This document shows positions 21,022 to 29,977 of a stretch of 64,000 nt of DNA, piece after piece. The position numbers and the translations under genes were made by a program. The stretch comes from Microvirga ossetica. GTDB lineage: Bacteria; Pseudomonadota; Alphaproteobacteria; Rhizobiales; Beijerinckiaceae. The notes beneath the pieces were generated by a model that saw only the letters and a program-made list of their open reading frames with translations, did not search any database and was not told the DNA's origin. Numbering within the stretch: the first letter of the stretch is position 1; every line of letters starts with the position of its first letter. Where the stretch lies: NCBI RefSeq assembly GCF_002741015.1, contig NZ_CP016616.1, forward strand, positions 2,451,501-2,515,500, given 5' to 3'.

Positions 21022-21771
21022 TCAGATCTTCCAGCCCGAGTGGATGGCGACGACGCCGGCCGTCAGCGCGCGGTGCGTCACGCGCCTGAAGCCCGCCTCC
21101 TCGATCATCTGCGCGAAGGCGGCCGGCGTCGGGAAGCGGCGGATCGATTCCACCAGATACTGGTAGGATTCCGCATCCCCCGTCACCATGCTCCCGAGCT
21201 TCGGGATGACGTTGAAGGAATAGGCGTCGTAGATCCTGTCGAGCACCGGCACGTCGACCTTCGAGAATTCGAGGCAGAGGAAGCGTCCGCCGGGTTTGAG
21301 CACCCGGTGCGCCTCGCGAAGCGCCACGTCGATGCGCGGGACGTTGCGGATGCCGAAGGCGATGGTGTAGGCGTCGAAGGTCTTGGATTCGAAGGGCAGT
21401 TCCTCCGCATTGGCTTCGACGAAATCGATACGGCCTTCATACCGGTGGCCGGCCCGCTCGGCGCCGACTTTCAGCATCTCGCCGTTGATGTCGAGCACGG
21501 TCACGCGGGTCTGCGGGCCGCTCCCGTCGAGGATACGGAAGGCCACGTCACCGGTGCCGCCGGCCACGTCGAGATGGCGGAACGGCCGGTCGCGGGGCGG
21601 ACGCAGGGTCGAGACGAGCGTATCCTTCCAGTGGCGGTGGAGCCCGGCGGACATGAGGTCGTTCATCAGGTCGTAGCGGCTCGCCACCGAGCGGAAGACC
21701 TCGTTGACCTTGCCCTGCTTCTCGCCGAGGGGCACGGACTGGAACCCGAAATGGGTGTTCTCGTCGGTCAT
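21022..21771 (-). CDS. ubiE: Ubiquinone/menaquinone biosynthesis C-methyltransferase
   Basis: UbiE adds a carbon-bound methyl group from S-adenosylmethionine in ubiquinone synthesis. The 249-residue product starts [20 protein letters not shown]; motifs seen are [17 protein letters not shown], the SAM-binding [15 protein letters not shown], the post-motif [18 protein letters not shown] and [20 protein letters not shown]. The frame extends eight codons upstream to a GTG at 21795, so that start is possible, but ATG at 21771 matches relatives better. It is first in the overlapping leftward set ubiE-ubiB-coaBC-dut. A palindromic repeat lies in its leader, between it and divergent mutM. Confidence 0.95.
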   Translation of the reverse strand: MTDENTHFGFQSVPLGEKQGKVNEVFRSVASRYDLMNDLMSAGLHRHWKDTLVSTLRPPRDRPFRHLDVAGGTGDVAFRILDGSGPQTRVTVLDINGEMLKVGAERAGHRYEGRIDFVEANAEELPFESKTFDAYTIAFGIRNVPRIDVALREAHRVLKPGGRFLCLEFSKVDVPVLDRIYDAYSFNVIPKLGSMVTGDAESYQYLVESIRRFPTPAAFAQMIEEAGFRRVTHRALTAGVVAIHSGWKI

Positions 21772-21798
21772 GATCTGCACCAAAGCTCCCGTCACCTA

Positions 21799-21849
21799 GA
21801 GCATCGGACCCAAAAGTGAATTTGCACTTCTGGGATCGATCCGATGCTC
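21799..21849. repeat. Palindromic repeat, family B, copy 1 (GAGCATCGGA)
   Basis: GAGCATCGGA (21799-21808) and TCCGATGCTC (21840-21849) are inverted ends; inside, CCCAAAAGTG pairs with CACTTCTGGG. A close relative is at 51030-51079. It lies in the ubiE/mutM divergent promoter region. Confidence 0.8.
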
Positions 21850-21928
21850 CACCCTTTGAAGGGCGATCCATAGCGGAAGCGGGACCGGATGGCTATGTAA
21901 GGGGCATCAAGAACCCGAGAGATGGTTG

Positions 21929-22822
21929 ATGCCCGAACTGCCTGAAGTCGAAACCGTGCGCCGCGGCCTGGAGCCCGCCATGGTCGGCGCCCGCTTCACC
22001 AAGGTCGCCCAGCGCCGGCCCGATCTGCGCTTCCCCTTCCCGGAGCGGTTCGCCCAGAGGCTCGAGGGGCAGGAGGTCCAATCCTTGAGCCGCCGGGCCA
22101 AGTATCTGCTGGCCGATCTCTCCTCCGGCGAGGTGCTGGTCATGCATCTGGGCATGTCCGGCCGGTTTCTCGTGACGCAAGGGGGCAAAACCCGCGTGCC
22201 GGGCGAGTTCCACTACGAGCACGGGGGCCTCGGCGCCCATGACCATGTGGTGTTCCAGCTCTCCAACGGCGCGACCATCACCTATAACGACGCCCGCCGC
22301 TTCGGCTTCATGGACCTGGTGCCGCGCTCGGGGATCGAGACCTCGAAGCATTTTTCCGGCATGGGCATCGAGCCTCTCGGCAACGAGCTCTCCGGCGAGA
22401 CCATCGCCCGGCTCTTCCAGGGCAAGCGCACGCCCCTGAAGGCCGCGCTTCTCGATCAGCGCCTGATCGCGGGGCTCGGCAACATCTATGTCTGCGAAGC
22501 CCTGTTCCGCACCGGCCTGCACCCGGAAGCCCCGGCGGGCTCTCTCGCAACGAAAACGGGCAAGCCGACGGAGAAGGCGCACAGGCTCGCCGATATCATC
22601 CGGGACGTGCTCGCGGAGGCCGTGGAGGCCGGCGGCTCGACCCTGCGCGATCATGCTCAGGTCGACGGCTCGCTCGGTTATTTCCAGCACTCCTTCAAGG
22701 TCTATGACCGGGAAGGAGAGTCCTGCGTGACGCCCGCCTGCACCGGCACGGTGACGCGCCTCGTGCAATCCGGACGCTCCACCTTCTATTGCCCGGTCTG
22801 CCAGAAGCGCTCCCGCGCCTGA
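21929..22822 (+). CDS. mutM: Formamidopyrimidine-DNA glycosylase
   Basis: MutM removes 8-oxoguanine and formamidopyrimidines from DNA and nicks the abasic site. The ATG at 21929 places the catalytic proline at residue 2 ([15 protein letters not shown]) with Glu next to it, as the mechanism requires; a TTG one codon earlier would put Met in between and is rejected. Also seen are the lysine in [10 protein letters not shown], the helix-two-turn-helix region ([20 protein letters not shown]) and the C-terminal zinc finger with four Cys (CVTPACTGT ... FYCPVCQK). The 297-residue length is normal. It is divergent from ubiE. Confidence 0.97.
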   Translation: MPELPEVETVRRGLEPAMVGARFTKVAQRRPDLRFPFPERFAQRLEGQEVQSLSRRAKYLLADLSSGEVLVMHLGMSGRFLVTQGGKTRVPGEFHYEHGGLGAHDHVVFQLSNGATITYNDARRFGFMDLVPRSGIETSKHFSGMGIEPLGNELSGETIARLFQGKRTPLKAALLDQRLIAGLGNIYVCEALFRTGLHPEAPAGSLATKTGKPTEKAHRLADIIRDVLAEAVEAGGSTLRDHAQVDGSLGYFQHSFKVYDREGESCVTPACTGTVTRLVQSGRSTFYCPVCQKRSRA

Positions 22823-22908
22823 AACGAAAGCCTCTCGTCCGATTTTCTCTTGCCCGGCTTTCCGGCCTCGCCTACCGGTGTCTCATCCAGCGATGAGGAG
22901 ACGCGGGC

Positions 22909-23682
22909 ATGGCTTTTGAGACGATTCTCGTTGAGACGCGCGGCAAGGTGGGGCTGATCACCCTCAACCGGCCCCAGGCCCTGAACGCCCTCAATACGGC
23001 GCTGCTGAACGAGGTGAACCAGGCGCTCGACGCCTTCGACGCGGACGCCGATATCGGCTGCATCGTCATCACGGGATCGGAGAAGGCCTTCGCCGCCGGC
23101 GCCGATATCAAGGAGATGGCGGAACTCGCCTACCCGCACACCTACATGGCCGATCTCTTCTCCGGCTGGGAGAAGGTGTCGGGGCGGCGCAAGCCGATGA
23201 TCGCGGCGGTGGCGGGCTTCGCGCTCGGCGGCGGCTGCGAGTTCGCCATGATGTGCGACTTCATCATCGCGGCCGACAACGCCAAGTTCGGCCAGCCGGA
23301 GATCAAGCTCGGCGTCATGCCGGGCATGGGCGGCACGCAGCGCCTGACGCGGCTCATCGGCAAGGCCAAGGCCATGGAGATGTGCTTGACGGGCCGCCTG
23401 ATGGGTGCCGAGGAGGCCGAGCGCTCGGGCCTCGTCGCCCGCGTGGTGCCGCTCGCGGATCTTCTGAACGAGGCCATGAAGACGGCCGAGACCATCGCCG
23501 CCATGTCGCTGCCCATCGCCATGATGACGAAGGAAACCATCAACCGCGCCGACGAGGTCTCGCTTTCCGAGGGCATCCGCTTCGAGCGGCGCCTGTTCCA
23601 CGCCATGTTCGCCACCGCCGACCAGAAGGAAGGCATGGCCGCCTTCGTCGGCAAGCGCCCGGCCGAGTTCAAGAACCAGTAA
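22909..23682 (+). CDS. Enoyl-CoA hydratase (crotonase family)
   Basis: A 257-residue crotonase-fold enzyme that hydrates trans-2-enoyl-CoA in fatty acid or amino acid breakdown. Both catalytic glutamates are present: E111 in [15 protein letters not shown] and E131 in [20 protein letters not shown]; the oxyanion-hole segment [12 protein letters not shown] is also intact. Substrate range cannot be set from sequence, but it groups with short-chain enoyl-CoA hydratases. The order mutM-ech-...-rpsT-dnaA recurs in Rhizobiales, so position is conserved rather than informative. A GTG-started transporter gene begins only 3 bp after its stop, so the two are probably one transcript. Confidence 0.93.
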   Translation: MAFETILVETRGKVGLITLNRPQALNALNTALLNEVNQALDAFDADADIGCIVITGSEKAFAAGADIKEMAELAYPHTYMADLFSGWEKVSGRRKPMIAAVAGFALGGGCEFAMMCDFIIAADNAKFGQPEIKLGVMPGMGGTQRLTRLIGKAKAMEMCLTGRLMGAEEAERSGLVARVVPLADLLNEAMKTAETIAAMSLPIAMMTKETINRADEVSLSEGIRFERRLFHAMFATADQKEGMAAFVGKRPAEFKNQ

Positions 23683-23685
23683 ACT

Positions 23686-24489
23686 GTGATCGATATCGGC
23701 TTCGACATGATCGCGGCGCTTGCCGCGGTCTCCTTTCTTGCGGGCTTCGTGGATTCCATCGCCGGAGGCGGCGGGCTTCTGACCGTGCCGGCCCTCCTGC
23801 TCGCGGGCCTCGATCCGGCCCAGGCGATCGCCACCAACAAGGTCCAGGGCTCGGTCGCTGCCGCTTCCGCCACCTACACCTTCGGCCGCAAGGGGCTGAT
23901 CGAGTGGCAGAAGGCCTGGGGCTTCACCTTGGTGGCTTTCCTGAGCAGCATCGCCGGGGCCCTGTGCGTCCAGTTCCTGCCGCGCTCCGTGCTCGAAGTG
24001 CTGATCCCGCTGCTGCTCATCGCCATCGCCTTCTACTTCGCCCTGTCGCGCAAGATGAAGGACGAGGACGCCCATGCCCGCATGACGGCCCTGGCCTTCG
24101 GCCTGACGGCACCGGTCGCCATCGGCTTCTACGACGGCATCTTCGGGCCGGGCGCGGGCTCCTTCTATATGCTCGCCTTCGTGACGCTGCTCGGCTACGG
24201 CGTGGTGAAGGCGACCGCCCATACCAAGCTTGTCAATCTGGCGAGCAATTTCGGCAGCCTTCTCCTTTATTCCGCAACCGGTGCCGTGGTGTGGCCGATC
24301 GGGCTCGTCATGGCGGGAGCCTCGCTGCTGGGAGCCCAGATCGGCTCGCGTCTCGCCATGCGGCTGGGGGCCCGGATCATCCGGCCGCTCCTGGTCCTGG
24401 TGTCGAGCCTCATGGCGCTCAGGCTCCTTCTGGATCCCGCCAATCCCTGGCGCCAGGCCCTTCAGAAGGCGGCGCTGGCGCTTTTTTGA
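23686..24489 (+). CDS. TSUP (TauE/SafE) family membrane transporter
   Basis: A 267-residue inner-membrane protein with about eight helices in two repeated halves. Family motifs seen: FVDSIAGGGGLLTVPALLLAG near the N-terminus (residues about 17-37) and YDGIFGPGAGSFYMLAFV in the second half. TSUP proteins export or import sulfite, sulfoacetate, taurine-derived or other small organic anions; the substrate here is unknown. The start is GTG at 23686, 3 bp after the enoyl-CoA hydratase stop. It lies ahead of the rpsT promoter region. Its close position to a hydratase gene does not itself indicate the substrate. Confidence 0.9.
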   Translation: MIDIGFDMIAALAAVSFLAGFVDSIAGGGGLLTVPALLLAGLDPAQAIATNKVQGSVAAASATYTFGRKGLIEWQKAWGFTLVAFLSSIAGALCVQFLPRSVLEVLIPLLLIAIAFYFALSRKMKDEDAHARMTALAFGLTAPVAIGFYDGIFGPGAGSFYMLAFVTLLGYGVVKATAHTKLVNLASNFGSLLLYSATGAVVWPIGLVMAGASLLGAQIGSRLAMRLGARIIRPLLVLVSSLMALRLLLDPANPWRQALQKAALALF

Positions 24490-24509
24490 CGCGCAAAGGC
24501 CCACGGACG

Positions 24510-24538
24510 TTGACGTTCGCAGGTATCGCGTCTATAAG
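24510..24538 (+). promoter_or_regulatory. rpsT promoter
   Basis: TTGACG (24510-24515) and TATAAG (24533-24538) lie exactly 17 bp apart, giving a leader of about 120 nt before rpsT. This is one of the best promoter matches in the window. Confidence 0.7.
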
Positions 24539-24549
24539 CCGCCTCACAT

Positions 24550-24572
24550 GAGCCCGCGCGTCCCGCGGGCTC
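24550..24572 (+). promoter_or_regulatory. Perfect hairpin in the rpsT leader
   Basis: GAGCCCGCG/CGCGGGCTC forms a 9-bp perfect stem with loop CGTCC a few bases after the expected transcription start. No T tract follows, so it is not a terminator. A role in rpsT control is only a guess. Confidence 0.45.
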
Positions 24573-24664
24573 TTCGGTTTCCATGCAATCACCCGATCGG
24601 CGCCGAAGCTCTCGACAGGCTTGGGCTTGGCACATCGGGATTTTGAAAAGAACGAGGATGGGCC

Positions 24665-24931
24665 ATGGCCAACACCGTGTCCGCCAAGAAGATGACCCGC
24701 AAGATCGCAAAGCGCACCGCGATCAACAAGTCGCGTCGTAGCCGGATGCGGACCTTCGTCCGCAAGGTTGAAGAGGCGATCGCTGCCGGTAATCAGACCG
24801 AGGCCGCGGCCGCTCTGCGCGCCGCCGAGCCGGAGATGATGCGCGCCGCCCAGAAGGGCATCGTGCACAAGAACACCGCGTCGCGGAAGGTCTCGCGTCT
24901 GGCGAGCCGCATCAAGACGCTGAGCGCTTAA
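24665..24931 (+). CDS. rpsT: 30S ribosomal protein S20
   Basis: S20 binds 16S rRNA early in small-subunit assembly. The 88-residue basic protein starts [20 protein letters not shown] and contains the family core [20 protein letters not shown] and [20 protein letters not shown], predicted as a three-helix bundle. Length is normal. GAGGAUGGGCC precedes the start. It has its own promoter with 17-bp spacing and its own strong terminator, so it is monocistronic. Its place just before dnaA is conserved in Rhizobiales. Identification is firm. Confidence 0.97.
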   Translation: MANTVSAKKMTRKIAKRTAINKSRRSRMRTFVRKVEEAIAAGNQTEAAAALRAAEPEMMRAAQKGIVHKNTASRKVSRLASRIKTLSA

Positions 24932-24970
24932 GAAGCAGCTTCGACAGCTGTCTTTTTCATCGTCGATCAG

Positions 24971-24996
24971 ACCCGGCCGAGAGGCCGGGTTTTTTC
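24971..24996 (+). terminator. Intrinsic terminator after rpsT
   Basis: ACCCGGCC/GGCCGGGT with a short loop is followed by TTTTTC, 39 bp past the rpsT stop. Confidence 0.9.
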
Positions 24997-25710
24997 GTAT
25001 CCGAAGCCGGAATCCGCATCCAAATTTTATCCACACGGGAGCTTGACTTTATCCCCGACTGACCGGTTGAAAGCTCCACAGTTCGGTTTCAAACCGCACA
25101 TAAAAGAACCAGCCCGCTCAATAGGTTAGCAGGCAAAGCATCGCGAAGCATCAGAATCACCTACCGAGTCGAGGCGAATCGGTTCTGAATCAAGGTTGCG
25201 GAAAGACTCTTTTTTCAGGCCTGCGGACCGACTGTAGCGACACAGTGAATCAGTTGAAGAGTCAGGACTTTAAAGCCCCGATTCAAAACCTGTGGACGAG
25301 GCTGTGAACCCGATTGGAGGCTTGCAATGGCTCGCGACTCGACTCGGCCGTATTGCACCCCGTCGCGCACCCTGTGTAAGGTCAACCTGCTTCAACGGCT
25401 CGCCGTTAAGTCCTCACTCAAAGATCGAACTAAAACACCATAAGCGGGGGATCGGCCGTTGTTTCATTCTCTCAAGAAGCAAGCGAAGGCCCGTCCTTTA
25501 CCGAGAGGTAAACTTGATAGACCTTGAGTGAAGATAAAGGGGACGACAGTCAGTGAGCGTCTCCACTTAAAAGTGATCATATAATCTTTAGTACAATTGG
25601 GGGCGCCGCGCTTTGAATAACCTGTGAGCCATCTGTGCCTTGGTGTTCAAAGCGGGTCATGCGTGGGGGTTTCCGGCCTTGTAGGGTCGGGACCTCGTGG
25701 AGGAACATTG
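24997..25710. other. Gene-free region upstream of dnaA, candidate replication origin (oriC)
   Basis: About 714 bp without a convincing gene. It holds a perfect DnaA box TTATCCACA (25027-25035), a near-match TTATCCCCG (25049-25057), and the weaker reverse-strand match tgtggacga (25291-25299). It also holds ten GANTC sites at 25154-25345 and a TATAAT at 25580-25585 that may serve dnaA. A 79-codon open frame at 25292-25531 has no family features and looks accidental. The rpsT-dnaA gap is a likely origin in this lineage, but GC skew could not be computed. Confidence 0.5.
25154..25345. promoter_or_regulatory. Cluster of ten GANTC (CcrM) methylation sites
   Basis: GANTC occurs at 25154, 25166, 25176, 25187, 25205, 25247, 25259, 25280, 25336 and 25341, plus one outlier at 25010. 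By base composition one would expect about one per 250-300 bp. GANTC is methylated by CcrM in alphaproteobacteria. Confidence 0.7.
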
Positions 25711-27213
25711 ATGTATCGCAGCGAAGATCACCGCACCTTTGCCGCTCCCAGCGAGAACGGCAAGGAAGCTCCCGGCGAACAAATGGCATCGGATGTATGG
25801 GCGCGGGTGAAGCGCCGCCTCCGGGCCGAACTGGGCGAGGACATCTTCGCCAGCTGGTTCGGTCGCCTGGAGCTGGATTCGGTGGTCGAGGGCTGTGCCT
25901 ATCTGACGGTTCCCACCCGCTTCCTGAAGAGCTGGATCGAATCCCACTATGCCGATCGGGTGCTGGCGGTTTACCGCTCCGAGGCCGGCGATGTGGGGCG
26001 CATCTCCATCGGCGTGCGCAACACGCTTGGACGCGATCCGGCCGCCCAGCGCCGGACGAGCGAAGCCCCGCGCACGACACCGACCGCTTCGATGGCGATG
26101 CCCAGCATGACAAGCGAGATCAAGTCTCCCTCCATGGCGTCCGCCCACGAGGACCGCAGCGAGTCCGGCGATCTCGGCGGCGCGCCGCTCGATTCCCGCC
26201 TGACCTTCGACAGCTTCATCGTCGGCCGCTCCAATGCGCTCGCCCATGCGGCCGCCGACCGCGTCGCCCATGCCCAGAACGGCCAGGCCATCTACAACCC
26301 GCTCTATCTCCATGCGGGTGTGGGCCTCGGCAAGACGCATCTTCTGCATGCTATCGGCCACGAGGTGCGCGCGCAGGGACGCAGGGTGATCTATCTCACC
26401 GCCGACCGCTTCATGTACGGTTTCGTCGCCTCCCTGAAGGCGCAGACGTCGCTCGCCTTCAAGGAGCGCCTGCGTGGCATCGACCTGCTCGTCATCGACG
26501 ACGTGCAGTTCATCCAGGGCAAGCAGATCCAGCAGGAATTCGGCCACACGCTGAATGCCCTGATCGATGCGGGCCGCCAGATCGTCATCGCCGCGGACCG
26601 TCCGCCGGCCGATCTGGAAAATCTCGACGAGCGCGTGCGCTCGCGTCTTGCCGGCGGTCTCGTGGTCGAGGTCAGCGCGCTCGACGAGGCGCTGCGCACC
26701 TCGATCCTCACCACGCGCATCGATGCCCTGAAAACGATCCACCCCACCTTCGAGGTCGGCTCGAGCGTCATCGCCTATGTCGCCCGTGCCATCACCGCCA
26801 ACGGGCGCGATCTCGAAGGCGCGGTCAACCGCCTGCTCGCCCATGCGACGCTCACCAGTTCCGCGATCACCCTGGAAACCGCCGAGACCGCGATCCGCGA
26901 TCTCGTGCGCAACCGGGAGCCCAAGCGGGTCAAGATCGAGGATATCCAGAAGCTGGTGGCGTCCCGCTACAACGTCTCCCGCTCCGACATCCTGTCGGAG
27001 CGCCGCACCGCCGCCGTGGTGCGCCCGCGCCAGATCGCCATGTACCTGTCCAAGGTGCTGACCTTGCGTTCCCTGCCTGAGATCGGCCGCCGCTTCGGTG
27101 GGCGGGACCACACCACGGTGCTCCACGCCGTGCGCAAGATCGAGAAGGCCTTAGGCGAGGACCACGCCCTCTCCGACGAGGTCGAGCTCCTCAAGCGGAT
27201 GCTGCAGGAGTAA
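25711..27213 (+). CDS. dnaA: Chromosomal replication initiator protein DnaA
   Basis: DnaA binds DnaA boxes and opens the origin. The 500-residue protein has all four domains: domain I ([28 protein letters not shown]), a long Ser/Met/Pro-rich linker domain II (about residues 110-160), the AAA+ domain III with Walker [11 protein letters not shown] and Walker [10 protein letters not shown], and domain IV with the DnaA-box reader [15 protein letters not shown]. The open frame extends 29 codons further upstream, but ATG at 25711 has a strong GGAGGAAC site and gives the family start. The preceding 0.7 kb holds DnaA boxes. dnaN follows after 136 bp, which contains a GC hairpin at 27222-27241. Confidence 0.97.
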   Translation: MYRSEDHRTFAAPSENGKEAPGEQMASDVWARVKRRLRAELGEDIFASWFGRLELDSVVEGCAYLTVPTRFLKSWIESHYADRVLAVYRSEAGDVGRISIGVRNTLGRDPAAQRRTSEAPRTTPTASMAMPSMTSEIKSPSMASAHEDRSESGDLGGAPLDSRLTFDSFIVGRSNALAHAAADRVAHAQNGQAIYNPLYLHAGVGLGKTHLLHAIGHEVRAQGRRVIYLTADRFMYGFVASLKAQTSLAFKERLRGIDLLVIDDVQFIQGKQIQQEFGHTLNALIDAGRQIVIAADRPPADLENLDERVRSRLAGGLVVEVSALDEALRTSILTTRIDALKTIHPTFEVGSSVIAYVARAITANGRDLEGAVNRLLAHATLTSSAITLETAETAIRDLVRNREPKRVKIEDIQKLVASRYNVSRSDILSERRTAAVVRPRQIAMYLSKVLTLRSLPEIGRRFGGRDHTTVLHAVRKIEKALGEDHALSDEVELLKRMLQE

Positions 27214-27221
27214 GCCTTCCG

Positions 27222-27241
27222 GGCCGGGGGCTGCCCCGGCC
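27222..27241 (+). terminator. Hairpin between dnaA and dnaN
   Basis: GGCCGGGG/CCCCGGCC is a perfect 8-bp stem with loop GCTG, 9 bp after the dnaA stop. Only a weak T-rich stretch (TTGCTTTCT) follows, so it may terminate partly or stabilise the dnaA mRNA 3' end. Confidence 0.5.
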
Positions 27242-27349
27242 TTGCTTTCTCGGGCGACAAAAGCCAATCTGCTGCCCTGCTTGTCCCGCCCGGAGGCGTC
27301 GTCCTTCATGGGATCGGCCAAGAATTTCACCGAAACCAGGTGCTAGGTT

Positions 27350-28468
27350 ATGAGAGTTACCGTTGAGCGCGCCGCTCTGCTGAAGGCGCTGGGGCATGTG
27401 CACCGCGTCGTCGAGCGTCGCAACACCATCCCGATCCTCTCGAACGTCCTGTTGCGGGCGGATGAGGGTTCCCTGCGCCTGAAGGCGACCGACCTCGACA
27501 TCGAGGTGACGGAAACGATCCCCGCCGAGATCACCGAGGCAGGCTCCACCACCGTTCCGGCCTACATGATCTACGACATCGTGCGCAAGCTCTCGGACGG
27601 CGCGCAGGTCTCGCTCGAGATGAGCCCCGACATGGGCCAGATGCAGATCCGTTCCGGCCGCTCGCGCTTCATGCTGCAGGCGCTGCCGGAGAGCGACTTC
27701 CCCGATCTCGCCGCCGGCGACCTGCCGCATCGCTTCACGCTCACTGCCGCCGATCTCAAGCGTCTGATCGAGAAGACGCAGTTCGCGATCTCGACGGAAG
27801 AGACGCGCTACTACCTCAACGGCATCTATCTCCACACAATCGATGCGGGCGGCTCCATTGTCATGCGCGCGGTCGCCACCGATGGCCACCGCCTCGCCCG
27901 GGTCGAGATCCCGGCGCCGAACGGTTCGGAAGGCATGCCCGGCGTGATCGTGCCACGCAAGGCCGTGGCCGAGATCGTCAAGCTCGTGGAAGACGGCTCC
28001 GAGAGCGTCACCATCGAATTGTCCCCCGCCAAGGTGCGGCTGACCTTCGACGGCGTGGTGCTGACCTCCAAGCTCATCGACGGCACCTTCCCCGATTACC
28101 AGCGCGTCATCCCGGCCGGGAACGACAAGGTTCTCGTGGTCGAGCGCGGCGAGTTCTCGAAGGCCGTGGACCGCGTCTCCACCATCTCGTCGGAACGCGG
28201 CCGCGCGGTGAAGCTCGCGCTGGGCGACGGACGCCTGACTTTGACCGTCAACAACCCGGATTCGGGCAGCGCGACGGAAGAGCTCGAGGTCGATTACGAT
28301 GCGGCGCCAATCGATATCGGCTTCAACGCCCGCTACCTTCTCGACATCGCAAGCCAGCTCGACGGCGACACGGCCCTGTTCAAGCTCGCCGATCCCGGCT
28401 CCCCCACCATCGTCCAGGACCGCGAAGGCGCCCCCGCGCTCTACGTCCTGATGCCGATGCGGGTGTAA
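27350..28468 (+). CDS. dnaN: DNA polymerase III subunit beta (sliding clamp)
   Basis: DnaN is the ring-shaped dimeric clamp that tethers DNA polymerase III to DNA. The 372-residue product starts MRVTVERAALLKALGHVHRV, has three similar clamp domains, and shows the conserved ETRYYLNGIYLH and ATDGHRLARVEIPAP of the middle domain and the C-terminal ALYVLMPMRV that lines the protein-binding pocket. Length is normal for alphaproteobacteria. It lies 136 bp after dnaA in the same direction. A repeat-rich gap then separates it from recF. No unusual features were seen. Confidence 0.97.
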   Translation: MRVTVERAALLKALGHVHRVVERRNTIPILSNVLLRADEGSLRLKATDLDIEVTETIPAEITEAGSTTVPAYMIYDIVRKLSDGAQVSLEMSPDMGQMQIRSGRSRFMLQALPESDFPDLAAGDLPHRFTLTAADLKRLIEKTQFAISTEETRYYLNGIYLHTIDAGGSIVMRAVATDGHRLARVEIPAPNGSEGMPGVIVPRKAVAEIVKLVEDGSESVTIELSPAKVRLTFDGVVLTSKLIDGTFPDYQRVIPAGNDKVLVVERGEFSKAVDRVSTISSERGRAVKLALGDGRLTLTVNNPDSGSATEELEVDYDAAPIDIGFNARYLLDIASQLDGDTALFKLADPGSPTIVQDREGAPALYVLMPMRV

Positions 28469-28535
28469 GCCGCTAGAGATTGGTCATCCCGGACGGAGCA
28501 GAGCGACGATCCGGGATCGCGAAAACCAGTCTAGC

Positions 28536-28680
28536 ACTGTCATTCCGGGGCCGCGCAGCGAAGCCCGGAATCCATAACCATCGACGTTGCAAAACGAGAC
28601 ACGGCTCCCATCGTCCTTTGTTGAAATGTCATGCTTATGGATTCCGGGCTCGGCTCTACGCGCCGCCCCGGAATGACAGT
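28536..28680. repeat. Palindromic repeat, family C, copy 1 (dnaN-recF gap)
   Basis: The 145-bp element has perfect inverted ends ACTGTCATTCCGGGG (28536-28550) and CCCCGGAATGACAGT (28666-28680), with inner inverted parts CCCGGAATCCATAA/TTATGGATTCCGGG. A small related hairpin (atcccgga...tccgggat) lies at 28487-28518. It fills most of the 265-bp gap. Confidence 0.85.
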
Positions 28681-28733
28681 GCGGAGGATCTCGTGCTTGA
28701 TCTTTCGCGCCCGCTCCTGAATGAAGGGGGCGC

Positions 28734-29915
28734 ATGTCCTCCTCCCCCGCCGCCGCTTCCCGAATCGCCCGTCTGATCCTCCAGGATTTCCGCACCTATG
28801 CGAGCCTGGATCTCTCGGTCGCACGCCCGCTTGTGGCGCTGGTGGGCGAGAACGGGGCCGGCAAGACCAACGTGCTGGAGGCGATCTCGCTCTTCATGCC
28901 GGGGCGCGGCTTGCGGCGCGCGGAACTCGCCGACATGGCGCGCGACGAGGGACCGGGATCCTTCGCCGTTTCCGTCACCCTCGATGCGCCTTACGGCGAG
29001 CATCGGCTCGGCACGGGAATCGAGCATCAGAATGAAGGCTCCCGCGCCTCGCGGGAAGGGTCCCGTGCCTCACGGGTCTGCCGCATCGACGGCATGCCGG
29101 CTTCCTCGCCCACGGCGTTTGCCGAATACCTGCGCGTCGTCTGGCTCACCCCGGATCTCGACGCGCTGTTTCGCGGACCTGCCGGCGACCGGCGCCGTTT
29201 TCTCGACCGATTGGTTCTTGCGGTCGATGCGGAGCACGGCACGCGAGTGAACGCGTTGGAGCGGGCGCTGCGCTCGCGCAATCGGGTGCTCGAGGAGAAC
29301 CCCGACGACCGTCTCTGGCTCGATGCGCTGGAGCGCGAGGTGGCGGAACTTGCCATCGCGGTCGCCGCCGCCCGCCGCGAGACCGTGGAGCGGCTTGCTG
29401 CGCTGGTGCTCGAAACCCGCGAGGAGGAATCCCCCTTCCCCTTCGCCACGCTGAACCTGGAAGGCGAGATCGACGCGCTCGTGGCGACGCTTCCCGCCGT
29501 CGACGCCGAGGACCGCTACCGGGCGACCTTGCGCGATCACCGCCACCGCGACCGCGCCGCCGGGCGCACCCTCGTCGGCCCCCAGGCCTCCGACCTGCTC
29601 GTGCGCCACGGCCCGAAGGATATCCCCGCCAACACCGCTTCCACAGGCGAGCAGAAGGCCCTTCTCATCGGCCTCGTCCTCGCCCATGCCCGGCTCGTCG
29701 CCAGCATGAGCGGCATCGCGCCCTTCGTGCTCCTCGACGAGGTCGCCGCTCATCTCGACCCCCGCCGCCGGGCCGGCCTCTACCACGCGCTGGAATCGCT
29801 CGGCGGGCAGGTCTGGATGACGGGGGCGGACCCGAGCCTTTTTGCGGAACTTGAGGGCCGGGCCGACGTGCTGCAGGTGTCACCCGGCGTGATCGAACCC
29901 ATCACAAGAGCTTAA
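28734..29915 (+). CDS. recF: DNA replication and repair protein RecF
   Basis: RecF is an SMC-like ATPase that helps load RecA at gaps during recombinational repair. The 393-residue protein shows Walker A in VGENGAGKTNVLEA (about residues 36-49), the ABC signature in NTASTGEQKALLIGLVLAHA, and Walker B in VLLDEVAAHLDPRRR. At residues about 101-115 it carries a tandem seven-residue repeat (EGSRASR twice), encoded by two adjacent 15-bp palindromes; relatives usually have nothing repetitive there. The repeat keeps the frame, so the protein may still be active. The gene follows the 145-bp palindromic element after dnaN. Confidence 0.95.
   Translation: MSSSPAAASRIARLILQDFRTYASLDLSVARPLVALVGENGAGKTNVLEAISLFMPGRGLRRAELADMARDEGPGSFAVSVTLDAPYGEHRLGTGIEHQNEGSRASREGSRASRVCRIDGMPASSPTAFAEYLRVVWLTPDLDALFRGPAGDRRRFLDRLVLAVDAEHGTRVNALERALRSRNRVLEENPDDRLWLDALEREVAELAIAVAAARRETVERLAALVLETREEESPFPFATLNLEGEIDALVATLPAVDAEDRYRATLRDHRHRDRAAGRTLVGPQASDLLVRHGPKDIPANTASTGEQKALLIGLVLAHARLVASMSGIAPFVLLDEVAAHLDPRRRAGLYHALESLGGQVWMTGADPSLFAELEGRADVLQVSPGVIEPITRA
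29037..29078 (+). repeat. In-frame tandem palindrome within recF
   Basis: Two adjacent 21-bp units each contain a perfect hairpin: CCCGCGCCTCGCGGG (29041-29055) and CCCGTGCCTCACGGG (29062-29076). They encode EGSRASR twice. The differences between units sit mostly at third codon positions. Confidence 0.8.
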
Positions 29916-29977
29916 TGGCGGGACGGGCCGGTTCGATCTATGCTGACCGGCACCTTGTCGCTCGTCGGTAGAGAACC

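Noticed and set aside
25292..25531. 79-codon open frame in the rpsT-dnaA gap
   Set aside because: There is no good ribosome-binding site or family similarity, and it lies inside the probable origin.
25657..27126. Leftward 489-codon open frame over dnaA
   Set aside because: It is antisense to the AAA+ domain of DnaA and shows no protein family features.
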